Source: Eimeria necatrix
Lineage: Eukaryota; Apicomplexa; Conoidasida; Eucoccidiorida; Eimeriidae
DNA length: 64,000 nt
NCBI RefSeq assembly: GCF_000499385.1
Contig: NW_013651701.1
Span: forward strand, 172,251-236,250
Direction of reading: 5' to 3'
Positions within the stretch are counted from its first letter, which is position 1. Each line of letters opens with the position of its first letter. Shown here piece after piece: positions 48,011 through 58,263 of the stretch. The notes beneath the pieces are model-generated. The model made no database searches. It saw only the letters and a program-made list of their open reading frames with translations, and was not told the DNA's origin. A program made the position numbers and the translations under genes.

Positions 48011-50620
48011 ACCAGCAGTGGGACTGCTCAGCGTTTTGTGCGAAATTCCACAGTGGCCAGGGCGGAGGCGTTGCCCCGCATGTACAGAAAATCTCAGGAG
48101 CTGTACCTTAAGGAGTTAATTAAACTGCTTAAAGTACAGCTCCAGCGATTTTCCGTATATGCGCAATTGAGTGGACGGTTGATAGAGCGGGTTATTTTTA
48201 GTGGATTTAAAAACACTATGCAGGACAGTGATTGCACGCATGTCCGTTGAACTGGCTTAGTCTATGCGTGCATAGGTAGCGCAGGCCAAAGAGTAACGCG
48301 GTGACACCAAAATATGTCCAGTTAAATAGATTCCTTTAGGCTCAGGCCGTGCTATACACCACACGGATACTCTTGCGCAATGCGGCTTTGTACTTTGTCT
48401 ACTACCCCATAAGCTGCAATCAGAACAATTCGTTACTTGCCTGAATCAACTAAATTTACATATCGCCAGAATTGCTCTTGTAATGATTCTGCATGCTTAA
48501 AGGAGCGATGTCGACGGAGAAGAGCTGCACTTTCGAATTGACCTGGCAAAGGCATTCAATCACCAACTTTGGGTCACTCCCCGCAGGATGAGAAGCCTAA
48601 CGCTCTGTAGAGTTGATTTCAGTGGCCGTCGGAACTCTGGCAATTCGCAAACTATGCGTTGAGGCAGTCAGTGTGCTTATTTTGAGCTGTGTCCAGACTG
48701 GCCGCTCTACGGTGTCCCCTGCTGGCCATATGCGTGTATTCGCGTCCCGAATTTTTTCATGAGACCCAAAAGTGCATTTGAGTGCAAAACGCTTTGCTTT
48801 TCGTAAGATATGCTTAATCTTAAAACCCTGAACCATAAAAGCTTAAGATTCCGAACTCCACACTAATGTTGTAGTGCCGCAAAGTTCTTCGTCTTTCATT
48901 ATGACTGGTTGGTGCGTTCTTTCGCCGACTACTTTCAGGCATCGCTGTTACTCCATCCTAAGGCCTACAACGTTGTTTCAGCCGATCCGCGTTTCTACTT
49001 TGCCTTTATTCCTGTGTCGTTTCCTGCGGGTGTGCTTTATCATACCTCCGTGTAGATAGCGCCGTCCCCACCTGCTATGCAAAGACTGCTCCTCTGTGAA
49101 TTGCCTCGGCACCTCGCGTCGTTGTCTTACTTCCAGCCTTCCAGTGTAGGCATGCACTTCGTTGTCCTACAAATGATACGAGCCGCTACTGTAAATTAGT
49201 TTTGTACCATGTAAATCCTTGTGGTACTCTACTTTTCAGTCCTGCATATACTCGCCCTTCACTCCTTTTTCTGACTCCCTTTAGTTATAGCCCAACCTCA
49301 AGTCTAGGTAGAACGTTTTGAGGGCTTCTGTAGCGAGCAAGATCTCGCCTCACTCCTAGATGATACTCTTCTTGTTGGCCTCTCAGCCGAACAGCCTAGA
49401 CTTACTCTAGTACAAGAACTAGGTTTCTTTGCCGATAAATTTTCTAGTACTGCTCCTTGCGTAGAATATCGAACGTTGCAACCTTATGGATTGCCCTTGT
49501 GCGACATTGTAGCGCTACGCACTACACCGTTGGCCTCCCATGGAACATTGTAATGACTGGAGTTGTGGTTTCTTCATCGCGTAAACATGGACCTTTAGTT
49601 GTAAACTTGTATAATCCACCTTCTCCAGTTTGATCACCACGATACCAATTTTGTATAGTCAAATCGTTAAACATTCCTTGCATTATATTGCTTCGACGCA
49701 CTCTTTGTTTTCCCTGGATCCCTTTCGCTCTTGTTTGCTCCTCAATTTTTCAGTCATTTGGTTCTTTCTTACTAATTTAAAAAGCAACAAGCTTTATGTC
49801 TTTCATCACATATTTCCCTCTTTTGCTCACTCTCTTCAAAGTTTTTCTGCGACTGTGTAATTTACAACTATTTTGCCGTATTCGGAATTGAATCCTAGTT
49901 CTCCGTTAGTTAGTTTGGCCCAATTTTAACTTCAGGAGCCTAGTCAACGGGTTGCCGCATTGCCGATCATTACCTGTGGTGACTATTGAGTGGCGGCACA
50001 AAATACGCTAATGACCTAGTCACTGGTTGATGTAGTGCACTCTACAGTTAGGCGTGGCGGCTGAGGATGGCAAGACGCGCTGAAGCTGCAGTGTACCGCA
50101 CACTTGCGTAGAGAAGGGAAAACAAGGCGAGACGTCTCTCCAGACAAAAGGACTCATAATAATATTATACTTGAAAGACATTTAGTGCTCACAGTGTTCT
50201 TAGCGAGTAATGTTTGGCATGAATCGACGTAGTCACAACACCAGAGGAACGTATGGGTCAAACTTGGCCTCCTCGAACTAACGATACCTTGGTGCCGTGG
50301 TGAGACTGGTCGCGGAAGAAGGCTTGCAAGAATAGGTAGCGGCCCTGTGGGTAGATGCTGGATCCAGCTGCTTTGGTGTGTGCAGTGATAACATTTTGGT
50401 TAGTGGGTGGGCTGCAATTAGGACGGCGCTCTTTCCTGATGCGCGAGGCGAGTAACCAGAGGAGGGACCGGCATCTTTTAGGTGAAGAGGACGAAGCACA
50501 TGGGAAGTAGCTTGAAGCTGAGAGGCGGGCCGTGCGTATCGAAAAAATAGTGCGATGTCTGGAGGATGGCTTTCTTGGGGTACACTGTGGAAGGTCACCT
50601 GCGCCATCCGCCGCTGTGAA
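48011..50620. other. Intergenic, no gene seen
   Basis: Ordinary composition. Only short frames; the longest, 50607-50278 on minus (109 codons), ends just before the tRNA gene and has no recognisable features. Confidence 0.45.
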
Positions 50621-50692
50621 GGCTGTTTAGTCTAGTGGTATGATTCTCGCTTAGGGTGCGAGAGGTCCCGGGTTCAATTCCCGGAACAGCCC
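50621..50692 (+). tRNA. tRNA-Pro (AGG)
   Basis: 72 nt without intron. The acceptor stem GGCTGTT pairs with AACAGCC. The anticodon stem CTCGC/GCGAG encloses the loop TTAGGGT, giving anticodon AGG, which reads proline CCU. The T arm CCGGG TTCAATT CCCGG and the A and B box sequences (TAGTCTAGTGG, GGTTCAATTCC) are intact. CCA is not encoded. It closely matches the general eukaryotic tRNA-Pro pattern. The nearest LTR starts about 450 bp downstream. Confidence 0.95.
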
Positions 50693-51136
50693 TCCATCCC
50701 AGGTGCTTGACTAGAAAATCAGCACCCGTGGCTGACATTTTTCTTGAAGTCCTGGTTGCGTAGTACCTGATGCGCAGTATATAGGTGAACGGGACAAGAT
50801 GTGGCTGACGCTGTCAGTGAAGCGGTTGCCCTAAGAGACTTACTTGCTCCGCCGCGCCCCTCAGTGCCAGATTTAGTACTGCATATTCGAGTGAATTATG
50901 TGAGGACCTTTTGGTAGACAAACAATTATTCCTGTAAGCAAAGGAAAACGTAAGTTGGTGCTCCCTTCTCTCTAACGAGAAAGCGCCTCCAGTGTTTACC
51001 TGTCGGCGCTTGCCTAGACTACTGTGGCATTGACGCATGCTGCATGGTTTCTACTCCATTGATTGACCAGTATGAGCCCGCTGTTAGTAAAATTTCTGAG
51101 AGAGCCGGAAGGTCTTCCCTCGTTGTGCAGTGCTGG

Positions 51137-51549
51137 CCGTAGTGCGCGGCGCCTACTGCTGCGACTACGCTGCTTCCTGCCCCTCGAGCAGGCCTACAAA
51201 CTACGCCTAGCGTAGCCCCATTTCTCGGATACTATAGCTTTATTCCATCGAAATACAACAATTCTAAAGTGTTTCAAATCTGTCTGTTCGATTTGCCCCA
51301 CTCTGGGAGCTCGCCTCCTAGGCCCTATGGGGAGGAGGCCCGCACTGGTGCCGGCGCTATCGCCAGCCCCAGTCTCCACACAATTTCCACACATTTCATG
51401 TATTCATTAGCACTAATAGACAGTTTTTCTTATTTTAATCTTATTGGGAGAGTCCTGTCCTCCTCCAGTGTTGCGACCCCGTAGGTCGCTAGCTAGCTAT
51501 CATCTCTAGGACACTAGCCAGCCCCATTGTAGTGCCTCAGCACTACAAC
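51137..51549 (-). repeat. 3' LTR of the chromovirus
   Basis: Read on minus, it starts TGTAGTGCTGAGGCACTACA and ends near GCGCACTACG. It shares block order with 57461-57885, including GTGCCGGCG and CCAGC..TTGTAGTGCC. Its minus-strand 5' side is preceded by the purine run AAGGGGGGAAG, a polypurine tract, at 51551-51561. Many substitutions separate it from the other LTR. Confidence 0.75.
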
Positions 51550-51550
51550 T

Positions 51551-51561
51551 TCCCCCCTTGC
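51551..51561 (-). promoter_or_regulatory. Polypurine tract of the chromovirus
   Basis: An 11-nt purine run (AAGGGGGGAAG on minus) lies directly before the 3' LTR, where plus-strand DNA priming is expected in this element class. Confidence 0.7.
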
Positions 51562-51724
51562 CGGACTGAAGAGACCTATTCCAAACGCATTATTTTTACC
51601 TTCTCAATCTCTGAGCTCTTCTAAAGCTGACGTGGTGAGCGCGAGCGGTGCGCAGCGCTCCCTCCCCACTCCTCATTGAAGTGTGCCCGTGCTGTAGGAG
51701 CTGGAACGTGGCGGACCCGGACGT

Positions 51725-53062
51725 CTACGCCTCGGAAGGACCCATGTTGTTTCGAGCCTGAAGACGTCTTCGTTGGCGGCGGCGCCAAGCGCGAAGCAAA
51801 GCCGGACAGCCAGTAAGGTGATGAGCTGGCTCCCATGTGGCTTGATCTTCAGGGGCCCCGCGCCACTTCACGAGGTACTGGGCTGCATCTCCCGAGCCGC
51901 GTTGGTCCATAATATGGTCTACTTGGTATTCCGCTTTGGGATTGCCTGCTGCATCGTGGATAGGAGGCCAGGCAGCATCGGCTGCCGAGGGAACCAAAGC
52001 GGGAGGGAGGGGGCGGTGGGGAACTAGCTGCGAAACGTGGAAAACGTCATGGCATTCATACGTGGGAGGCAGAGCGAGACGGTAAGCGACAGTTCCTATG
52101 CGTTCGATGACTTCGAAGGGTCCACAGTAACGGGGCTCGAACTTAGGGCAGCTGTTGAAAGGCGGTAGGTGCTTGCTGCTGAGCCAGACCTTGTCGCCCA
52201 CCGCGTACTCCACTGCTCGGCGCTTCGTGTCTGCGTAATACTTCTGCTGCCATTTCGCCTTCAGGATGTGACTCTGTGCTCTGTCGCAGAGCTGTCGGAA
52301 GAGCTTAGCCATCGGGGGAGTGAGTGTAGGAGCTAACGCGCCTACGATATCAAGGTCCGCAGCAGTCAACGGGTTCTCGCCAATCATGACCTCGAAAGGA
52401 GAGAGCTCAGTGGATGAATGACTTGTTGTGTTGTAGGCAAGTTCCAAGGCCGGAAGCAAACGCTCCCATTCGCGTTCGTCAGATTGGATGTAGGTACGAA
52501 GCATTTGCTCGAGTGTGCGGTTCACTCGTTCAGTCTGGCCGTCGCTTTGGGGATGCTAGGACGAGGACATGCACCGTTTGATGTTAAAGCGGCGGCAGAG
52601 CTGATTCCAAAGATCCGACTGGAAACGGGGGTCTCGGTCCGATATGAGCACCTCTGGAAAACCATGATAGCGGATAAGGCGGTCTGCGAGGAGCTCCATG
52701 GTGTCTGCTGCTGTGAATGACTTCTTTGCAGGAACGAAATTAGCCATCTTGCTAAGGGAGTCCACTATGACAAGGATCGAGTCGTGCCCTGTCGTTTTAA
52801 GCGGAAGATCTGTGCTGAAATCGAGGCTCACGTGCGCCCATCGGCGAGAAGGGATGAGCAACTGTTGAAGAAGGCCTGCAGGCTTCTGGTTAATGAACTT
52901 TGAAGCGCGACAGTGGGTACATGACTCAACATAAGCGGTAGTGTAGGCACGCATTCCAGGCCAGTAGTAGTGCTTGCTGAGAGCAGCAAAGGTCTTTTTC
53001 TGGCCTCGATGGCCGGCTGTGACATGGTCGTGATGCGAATGCAGAATATGAGTAAGGAACTC
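51725..53062 (-). pseudogene. Chromovirus integrase with chromodomain
   Basis: Inserts element DNA into the genome. The zinc module is readable on minus from about 53050: LHSHHDHVTAGHRGQKKTF, then CTHC. The catalytic core follows with acidic residues in SLDFSTDLP and ISDRDPRF. One TAG codon at 52558-52556 interrupts the frame just before HPQSDGQTERVNRT; beyond it the same frame continues without shift to the end. The C-terminus is a chromodomain (YQVDHIMDQRG, YLVKWRG, TWEP), known to target such elements to particular chromatin. Apart from the stop, this is the best preserved part of the element. Confidence 0.88.
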
Positions 53063-53169
53063 AGGGAATTGTGGGACGCAGATGCGCCACAGTCCATGAA
53101 CGCGGATGTGCAGGTAAGGCTCTACGTAACGAAAGGTAAATTGGCGATGACAAAACTCGATTTGCAGAG

Positions 53170-53520
53170 CTAGAACGAGTATTTCTGTTGTGTGGGGTTC
53201 ATAACGTGACTGAGGAAACCAATGGGCTTGCCTTCTTGTTCTAGAACCGCTCCGATCACATAACCACAGGCATCCGTGTATAACTCCAAAGGGTTCGTGG
53301 TGTCAGGAACTTGTAATGTAGTGAAATCGATTCTGTCCCCTTTAAGGTGCTGCACCGCCTTTGTGTGAAGTTCTGTCCATTTGAAACTAACATCTTTACG
53401 TGTAAGATCAACCAGAGGCCGCGCAACGTCTGCATAATCAGGTCCCATGAACATGCGACAGTAATTTATGGTGGCGAAGAACTGGCGCACTTACGTTTCG
53501 TTTTCCAGCACCTCTGGTCA
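53170..53520 (-). pseudogene. Chromovirus RNase H region
   Basis: The linker and RNase H-like segment read RPLVDLTRKD and LELYTDACGYVIGAVLEQEG, with the catalytic Asp of TDAC. A TAA at about 53491 and a TGA at 53518-53520, where a Trp is expected after EAIRH, interrupt it. The frame ends early after NPTQQKYSF, so the tail before integrase is lost or shifted. Confidence 0.8.
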
Positions 53521-54060
53521 GTGCCGGATAGCTTCGATTTTGTCTTCTGCAGTTTTGATGCCTTCGGCACTGATAGTATAACCCAAGTATGTGATTGCTT
53601 GCCTAGCGAACTTGCATTTGCGGAATTTTGGGTAGAATTGGTTTTGCAGGAAAGCACTGAGAACTTGTCGCAGGAGGGAAACGTGTCCAGGGAGGTCGGA
53701 ACTATAAATAAGTACATCATCTAGGTACGCAAAAACACCCTGTCCTAATAAAGGCTGTAGATAGGCATTAATGTTGGCCTGAAACGTAGCTGGAGCACCC
53801 TTAAGGCCAAAGGGCATAACTCGATAATCAAGTTGCCCTTGAAAGGAACGGAAAGCCGTCTTTCAACAGTCTTCCTTAGCCTGGAATCCTGCTTCAGGGT
53901 CCAGAGTGGAAAAGTACTTGGCGCCTTTCAGCATCTCCAGACTGGTTTGAATGGGAGGTGCTGGAAAATCAGGAGCGACTGTAAGGGCATTCAGAGCCTG
54001 GTAAACAACAAGCATACGCATATTCCGCTCCTCTGAACCATCATCACTCTTGTCGACCAT
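53518..54060 (-). pseudogene. Chromovirus reverse transcriptase, palm region
   Basis: Minus frame with YFSTLDPEAGF (first catalytic Asp), a TGA at 53863-53861 where a Trp would be expected, then MPFGLKGAPATFQ and FAYLDDVLIYS, the YxDD active site. The following connection ends at the TGA at 53518-53520. All these interruptions are single codons in one frame, so the RT is broken by nonsense changes rather than by rearrangement here. Confidence 0.85.
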
Positions 54061-54122
54061 TATCTTAGGAGAGCAGATAGATGAATATGCTGGTCCGGTC
54101 CAACCACTGTCCGATAATTTAG

Positions 54123-55240
54123 TTATCTTCTGTTCGTGGAATCTGGGGTCATTCGGTATATCGAAGATTTCGCTGAGAGTTTTCCAGGTACAAATAGGAT
54201 ATGGTGATCATGAGGGCGCTTCGGCGGTAATCCTTTAGGTACGTTATCGGGGAAGACCGCCCGATACTCTTTCAACACCTTGGTAATCTCGAATGGAATA
54301 GCTTGTGCCTCTGCCGAATTTATCCATTCGTCGAAAAGTGCGTGTTCGAGTTTTGCCATAGGCCATGGAGACTCTTCTTCATCCTCCGCTGTTGTCAAGG
54401 CAGTAGAGGCCAAAGGACAGCTACAACCGGAGGCTTTGGGTCGATTCCTTATCAACACGCAGCAAAGTGCTCCTTGCTACTCGTCCGTGAACCTCAGTGC
54501 CACTGACAAGCCAGCGTCGGGCAAAGCCTGGATGCAATGCGAACCGTGCAATGGTGCCCTGAGATTCCTTGCGTCGGCCGCCGCCTGGAGAACAAGCGAC
54601 GTTATCCGTGCCTTCGCCTTAGTCTTCGCTTGGGCTTTATACCTTTTAGGTGGCGGCCGTAGGAAGTGGAATCTGGGGTCATTCGGTATATCGAAGATTT
54701 CGCTGAGAGTTTTCCAGGTACAAATAGGATATGGTGATCATGAGGGCGCTTCGGCGGTAATCCTTTAGGTACGTTATCGGGGAAGACCGCCCGATACTCT
54801 TTCAACACCTTGGTAATCTCGAATGGAATAGCTTGTGCCTCTGCCGAATTTATCCATTCGTCGAAAAGTGCGTGTTCGAGTTTTGCCATAGGCCATGGAG
54901 ACTCTTCTTCATCCTCCGCTGTTGTCAAGGCAGTAGAGGCCAAAGGACAGCTACAACCGGAGGCTTTGGGTCGATTCCTTATCAACACGCAGCAAAGTGC
55001 TCCTTGCTACTCGTCCGTGAACCTCAGTGCCACTGACAAGCCAGCGTCGGGCAAAGCCTGGATGCAATGCGAACCGTGCAATGGTGCCCTGAGATTCCTT
55101 GCGTCGGCCGCCGCCTGGAGAACAAGCGACGTTATCCGTGCCTTCGCCTTAGTCTTCGCTTGGGCTTTATACCTTTTAGGTGGCGGCCGTAGGAATATGG
55201 TGGCCTCCTCCGCTGACATACCCGCCACTTGCTTAGTCAA
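54123..55240 (-). pseudogene. Chromovirus RT N-terminal part, duplicated
   Basis: The segment between protease and RT palm (FPDNVPKGLPP, then KRPHDHHILFVPGK and SSIYRMTPDS) occurs twice because of a 530-bp tandem duplication. The copies lie at 54458-54123 and 54988-54660 and are nearly identical, so this duplication is much younger than the LTR divergence. Confidence 0.82.
54137..55196. repeat. 530-bp tandem duplication inside the element
   Basis: 54137-54666 and 54667-55196 are the same sequence as far as I can compare. The join lies at AGGAA/GTGGAATCTGGGG. Confidence 0.93.
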
Positions 55241-55446
55241 AATGTCATATGCTTGCTCCGCAGGAGTCCTTAAGGGTGCTACTATGTGACTGTAACCTTA
55301 AGTGTTTCTTCACCCGTTCTGACGACCTGTAACTCATACCACTGGCTGTTCGCATAGGTCCGGAGCTTGTCGGACTGAAAATACCAGGCCACTTTATTAA
55401 GTCAGCCAATCCAAACCCAACACTAAATCATAGGGAACGGGTCCCA

Positions 55447-55755
55447 CTAAGAAGACCCCGGAAAACGTGCGTGTCCACACCACATTGTCAACCCCGTCAC
55501 AACTCGATCAATGCGTAATTGTTCACTTGTAGCAACAGTGAACCTATGCTCTTCTGGAAGTCTCCGCACCCTCAGCTGCAATCGCTCGACTGTTTTAGGG
55601 TTAATGAAACTTCTCGAAGCGCCTGTGTCTAAAAGCGCCTCGCATGAACTTCCTGCAAGCTCAACGCGAAGTACCGCTGTTGCACCCACGTAACACAAGG
55701 CTCCTCCTTGGTTGCGAGATTCTTTCGCACTAGTTTCCCGACACCAGTGCGGCAT
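55447..55755 (-). pseudogene. Chromovirus aspartic protease
   Basis: Retropepsin-like segment with the active site LLDTGASRSFI on minus, followed by a beta-rich stretch. It sits between the zinc knuckle and RT as expected. No separate start codon; part of a broken polyprotein. Confidence 0.82.
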
Positions 55756-56056
55756 AGTCTCTATCGCTTCTGGCCTGCAGTCTTCTTCTGTTGCCTCTTC
55801 AGATTTCCCGCTGCTATCCGTCTTCTCTCACGGAGTCTCTTCACTCCCCATCGGCGCCGGCCCAGACTCCAACCGCGCTTCCGAAGGCGGCTGAGTCCCC
55901 TGCACGACCTCATCGCCCGTTTTATTTTCCTTTATCGAGTTGAGGAGACGGTTTCCCGCTCTAGGGAGACTGGAATGGCATTAGGTCCTGTCGCTACCGC
56001 ACATGTCATCCCTTTGCCATGGCTACGCGGCCTAGAACGCTCGTCTCCAGCCACGC

Positions 56057-56260
56057 CTAGGCCTCACGGTTTAAACGTTCGGCCTTCTCAGTGCTGGGAC
56101 GGATATGGTGCCTACTGCTCTTGTTTTCCGGCTCGGCACAGCATCGGCCGTGTGTAGGACAGTCCCGAGCATAGTGCCCCACACCTCCACAGTTCTTAGA
56201 GGCCTCGCCCGGGCGCCTTTGCTGGGACAAACTCGTCCTGGGTGTCCACGAGCCTGACAC
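56057..56260 (-). pseudogene. Chromovirus gag zinc knuckle, damaged
   Basis: Reads ASKNCGGVGHYARDC. The normal CX2CX4HX4C pattern has lost its first Cys (Ser, TCT codon). It lies downstream of the gag capsid frame and partly within the 220-bp duplication. Confidence 0.75.
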
Positions 56261-56630
56261 TCCTAGCAGTTTGCGGAGTCTCCTCCAGGCCTAGCTTCAT
56301 TTTCCTGCTTCCAACGGGTTGCATTTGCCTATGTAGCAGGTCTTATTGCTCGACTCGCCCTTTGTCGTAGATCTAGCACAGTTGCTTAGGTTCATAGAGT
56401 CGCGCTGCTGAGTTCTTAGAGGCCTCGCCCGGGCGCCTTTGCTGGGACAAACTCGTCCTGGGTGTCCACGAGCCTGACACTCCTAGCAGTTTGCGGAGTC
56501 TCCTCCAGGCCTAGCTTCATTTTCCTGCTTCCAACGGGTTGCATTTGCCTATGTAGCAGGTCTTATTGCTCGACTCGCCCTTTGTCGTAGATCTAGCACA
56601 GTTGCTTAGGTTCATAGAGTCGCGCTGCTG
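56191..56630. repeat. 220-bp tandem duplication in gag
   Basis: 56191-56410 and 56411-56630 are identical as far as I can compare; each starts AGTTCTTAGAGGCCTCGCCC (the second keeps one base of flank) and ends CGCGCTGCTG. Confidence 0.93.
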
Positions 56631-57282
56631 CTGTCGCCGCTTGTTCCCAGGAGCAATACTTCACCAGCCCATTATTTGTAATGAGAAGATGGAGGCCAGT
56701 TGGTAGCCCAGCACAGTAGAAGTCAGCGAGTTCGTCGAGGGCGATCCCAACTCCACGCTCCGCTATAGCCGCAAACTGGTCCGTATACTCTTTAGGGTTT
56801 CTATTCCACCGTACTTTACCCAAGTCCGTTAGTAGTTGACTCTGCAACATTGTCTTGTCGAACTGTTCAAGAAGCCGGCGCTGTACCGTCGCCCAGTCGC
56901 CTAGGTCAATAGTTGGCTGTAGATACATCCAATAAGTCAGAGCCGGACCCACAAGATGGTCGATAAGTGCGTTCCCCCACTCACTGGTCTCTAGTCCCAT
57001 CTGCGTGTACCGTCGTTCGATAAGCATTAAAAAGGCCTGCATAGTACTGCCGTCTTCAGGGAGTATTGGCGACTTTGCGCTCGATTCTCCAGACCCGCCT
57101 ATAACATTCTTTATCACAGCCATCGCAGAGTGGAAGTGGTCCCACGTGACGTACGGACTGTCCCCTGGCATGCCGTTCACATTTGCTATAGGTGCCACAT
57201 GCTGGGCTGTCTCCTTATGCCCTTGCGGCCGCTGTGCCATAGTGCCACAGGGTAGCATGTCGAGGTTGCGTTGCTGTTCCAC
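56593..57282 (-). pseudogene. Chromovirus Gag capsid region
   Basis: 229-codon frame starting MEQQRNLDMLPCG. It contains the retrotransposon gag pattern (WGNALIDHLVGPALTYWM, WATVQRRLLEQF, and ELADFYCAGLPTGLHLLI). It is cut off by the inner 220-bp duplication before the zinc knuckle. Position directly after the primer-binding site fits. Confidence 0.82.
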
Positions 57283-57442
57283 TGGGCAATTTGTTTACTG
57301 ACATTGTAGAAGTCTCGTGTTGCATAGGTCCGACTACGCATCCGTTGCGTAGGTGCATCCCTTACTCAGCTAAGATATCTAGGTGCGAATTATTAAAGCA
57401 AAGTATTTCTACCCTCAGGTCCGGGAAAAATAGTTTTTAGGC

Positions 57443-57458
57443 CCCGTAACAGCCTTCA
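57443..57458 (-). promoter_or_regulatory. Primer-binding site, tRNA-Pro-like
   Basis: Two bases inside the 5' LTR. The plus strand reads CCCGTAACAGCCTTCA; the tRNA-Pro(AGG) gene of this window plus CCA ends CCCGGAACAGCCCCCA. Thirteen of sixteen positions agree, including seven in a row (AACAGCC). The minus (element) strand is thus complementary to that tRNA 3' end, as a primer-binding site should be. Confidence 0.65.
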
Positions 57459-57460
57459 AA

Positions 57461-57885
57461 TGTAGTACACTGCGTTCTCTGCAGCGTCTACGATGCTGCA
57501 CTGCCCACAACTCGGGCGTTCTAAGAAATATTCTCTACCACCGATGCATCGGTCGCGTAACATCTACAAATGTATTAAAAAGACCGTTTTGTTTCGAGTT
57601 GTCAAACCATATTTTCACAAAAGTCATTTTTTCATGTTCTTGCTATGCTGGTCCGGTGAGGATGTAACGCGCATCTGTGCCGGCGTTGTCGGCAGCCCCA
57701 CCTAGAGCATTCGCAGACATTTCTAGTGTATACACGTTAATTTGTTAATAAGTTGTATTTGTATTTCACTAGTAAGAGGTTACGGCACTCAATCCTCGTC
57801 TCAACCTCTTAACTGTCTATAGGTCATCAGTTAGCCATCCTCTATAGGTCACCAGCAAGCCCTGTTGTAGTGCCTGCACACTACG
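57461..57885 (-). repeat. 5' LTR of the chromovirus
   Basis: Bounded by TGTAGTACACTGCG at the gag side and by TTGTAGTGCCTGCACACTACG at the outer side. Collinear with 51137-51549 and 47656-48010 but clearly diverged. Confidence 0.72.
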
Positions 57886-57889
57886 TATA

Positions 57890-58263
57890 GCTAGCTGATG
57901 ACCTATAAGATGTTAACACGCTGATCTAGGGCAAGAAGGGCTTACTAGTAAAGAAATAAGACAATTTTTCAGAAAATTAGCATGTGCAAACCAGACGTGT
58001 CTGTGAATACCCGGAGATTGGAGCTGGTGATAGCGCCGGCACCGGTGTGGGACACTAACCAACAGGGCCAAGGAAGCAAGAGTTTTGAGTTGGGGGACTT
58101 TTAAGGAAAATCATTTCCCGAAGTTGAGAAGATGACTGCTATTATTGACATTTTGGTACTTGTTTCATAGGAGATGTGTCGAAGATAGAAGGTTTTTCGT
58201 AGTGCGCCCTATTCGTGGGCGAGCTAGCAGCGTAGTCGCAGCTGAAGGCGCTGTGCACTACGC
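57890..58263 (+). mobile_element. Inverted LTR copy abutting the element
   Basis: Read on the other strand it begins GTAGTGCACAGCGCC, like the 3' LTR (GTAGTGCGCGGCGCC). It contains GTGCCGGCGCTATCACCAGC and TTGCACATGCTAAT, blocks shared with the other LTRs, in opposite orientation. It stops at GCTAGCTATACG, directly against the outer end of the 5' LTR. Confidence 0.65.

Larger units (their letters stand above)
51137..57885 (-). mobile_element. Decayed Ty3/Gypsy chromovirus (whole element)
   Basis: On the minus strand the order is 5' LTR, primer-binding site, gag, protease, reverse transcriptase, RNase H, integrase, chromodomain, polypurine tract, 3' LTR. The protein order and the C-terminal chromodomain define a chromovirus, a class known in Eimeria genomes. 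Several in-frame stops, two internal tandem duplications, a damaged zinc knuckle and strongly diverged LTRs show that the copy is old and cannot act on its own. Confidence 0.88.

Noticed and set aside
51194..51394. Open frames inside the LTRs as genes
   Set aside because: They lie within sequence repeated at 47656, 57461 and 57890 and are not conserved as frames between the copies.
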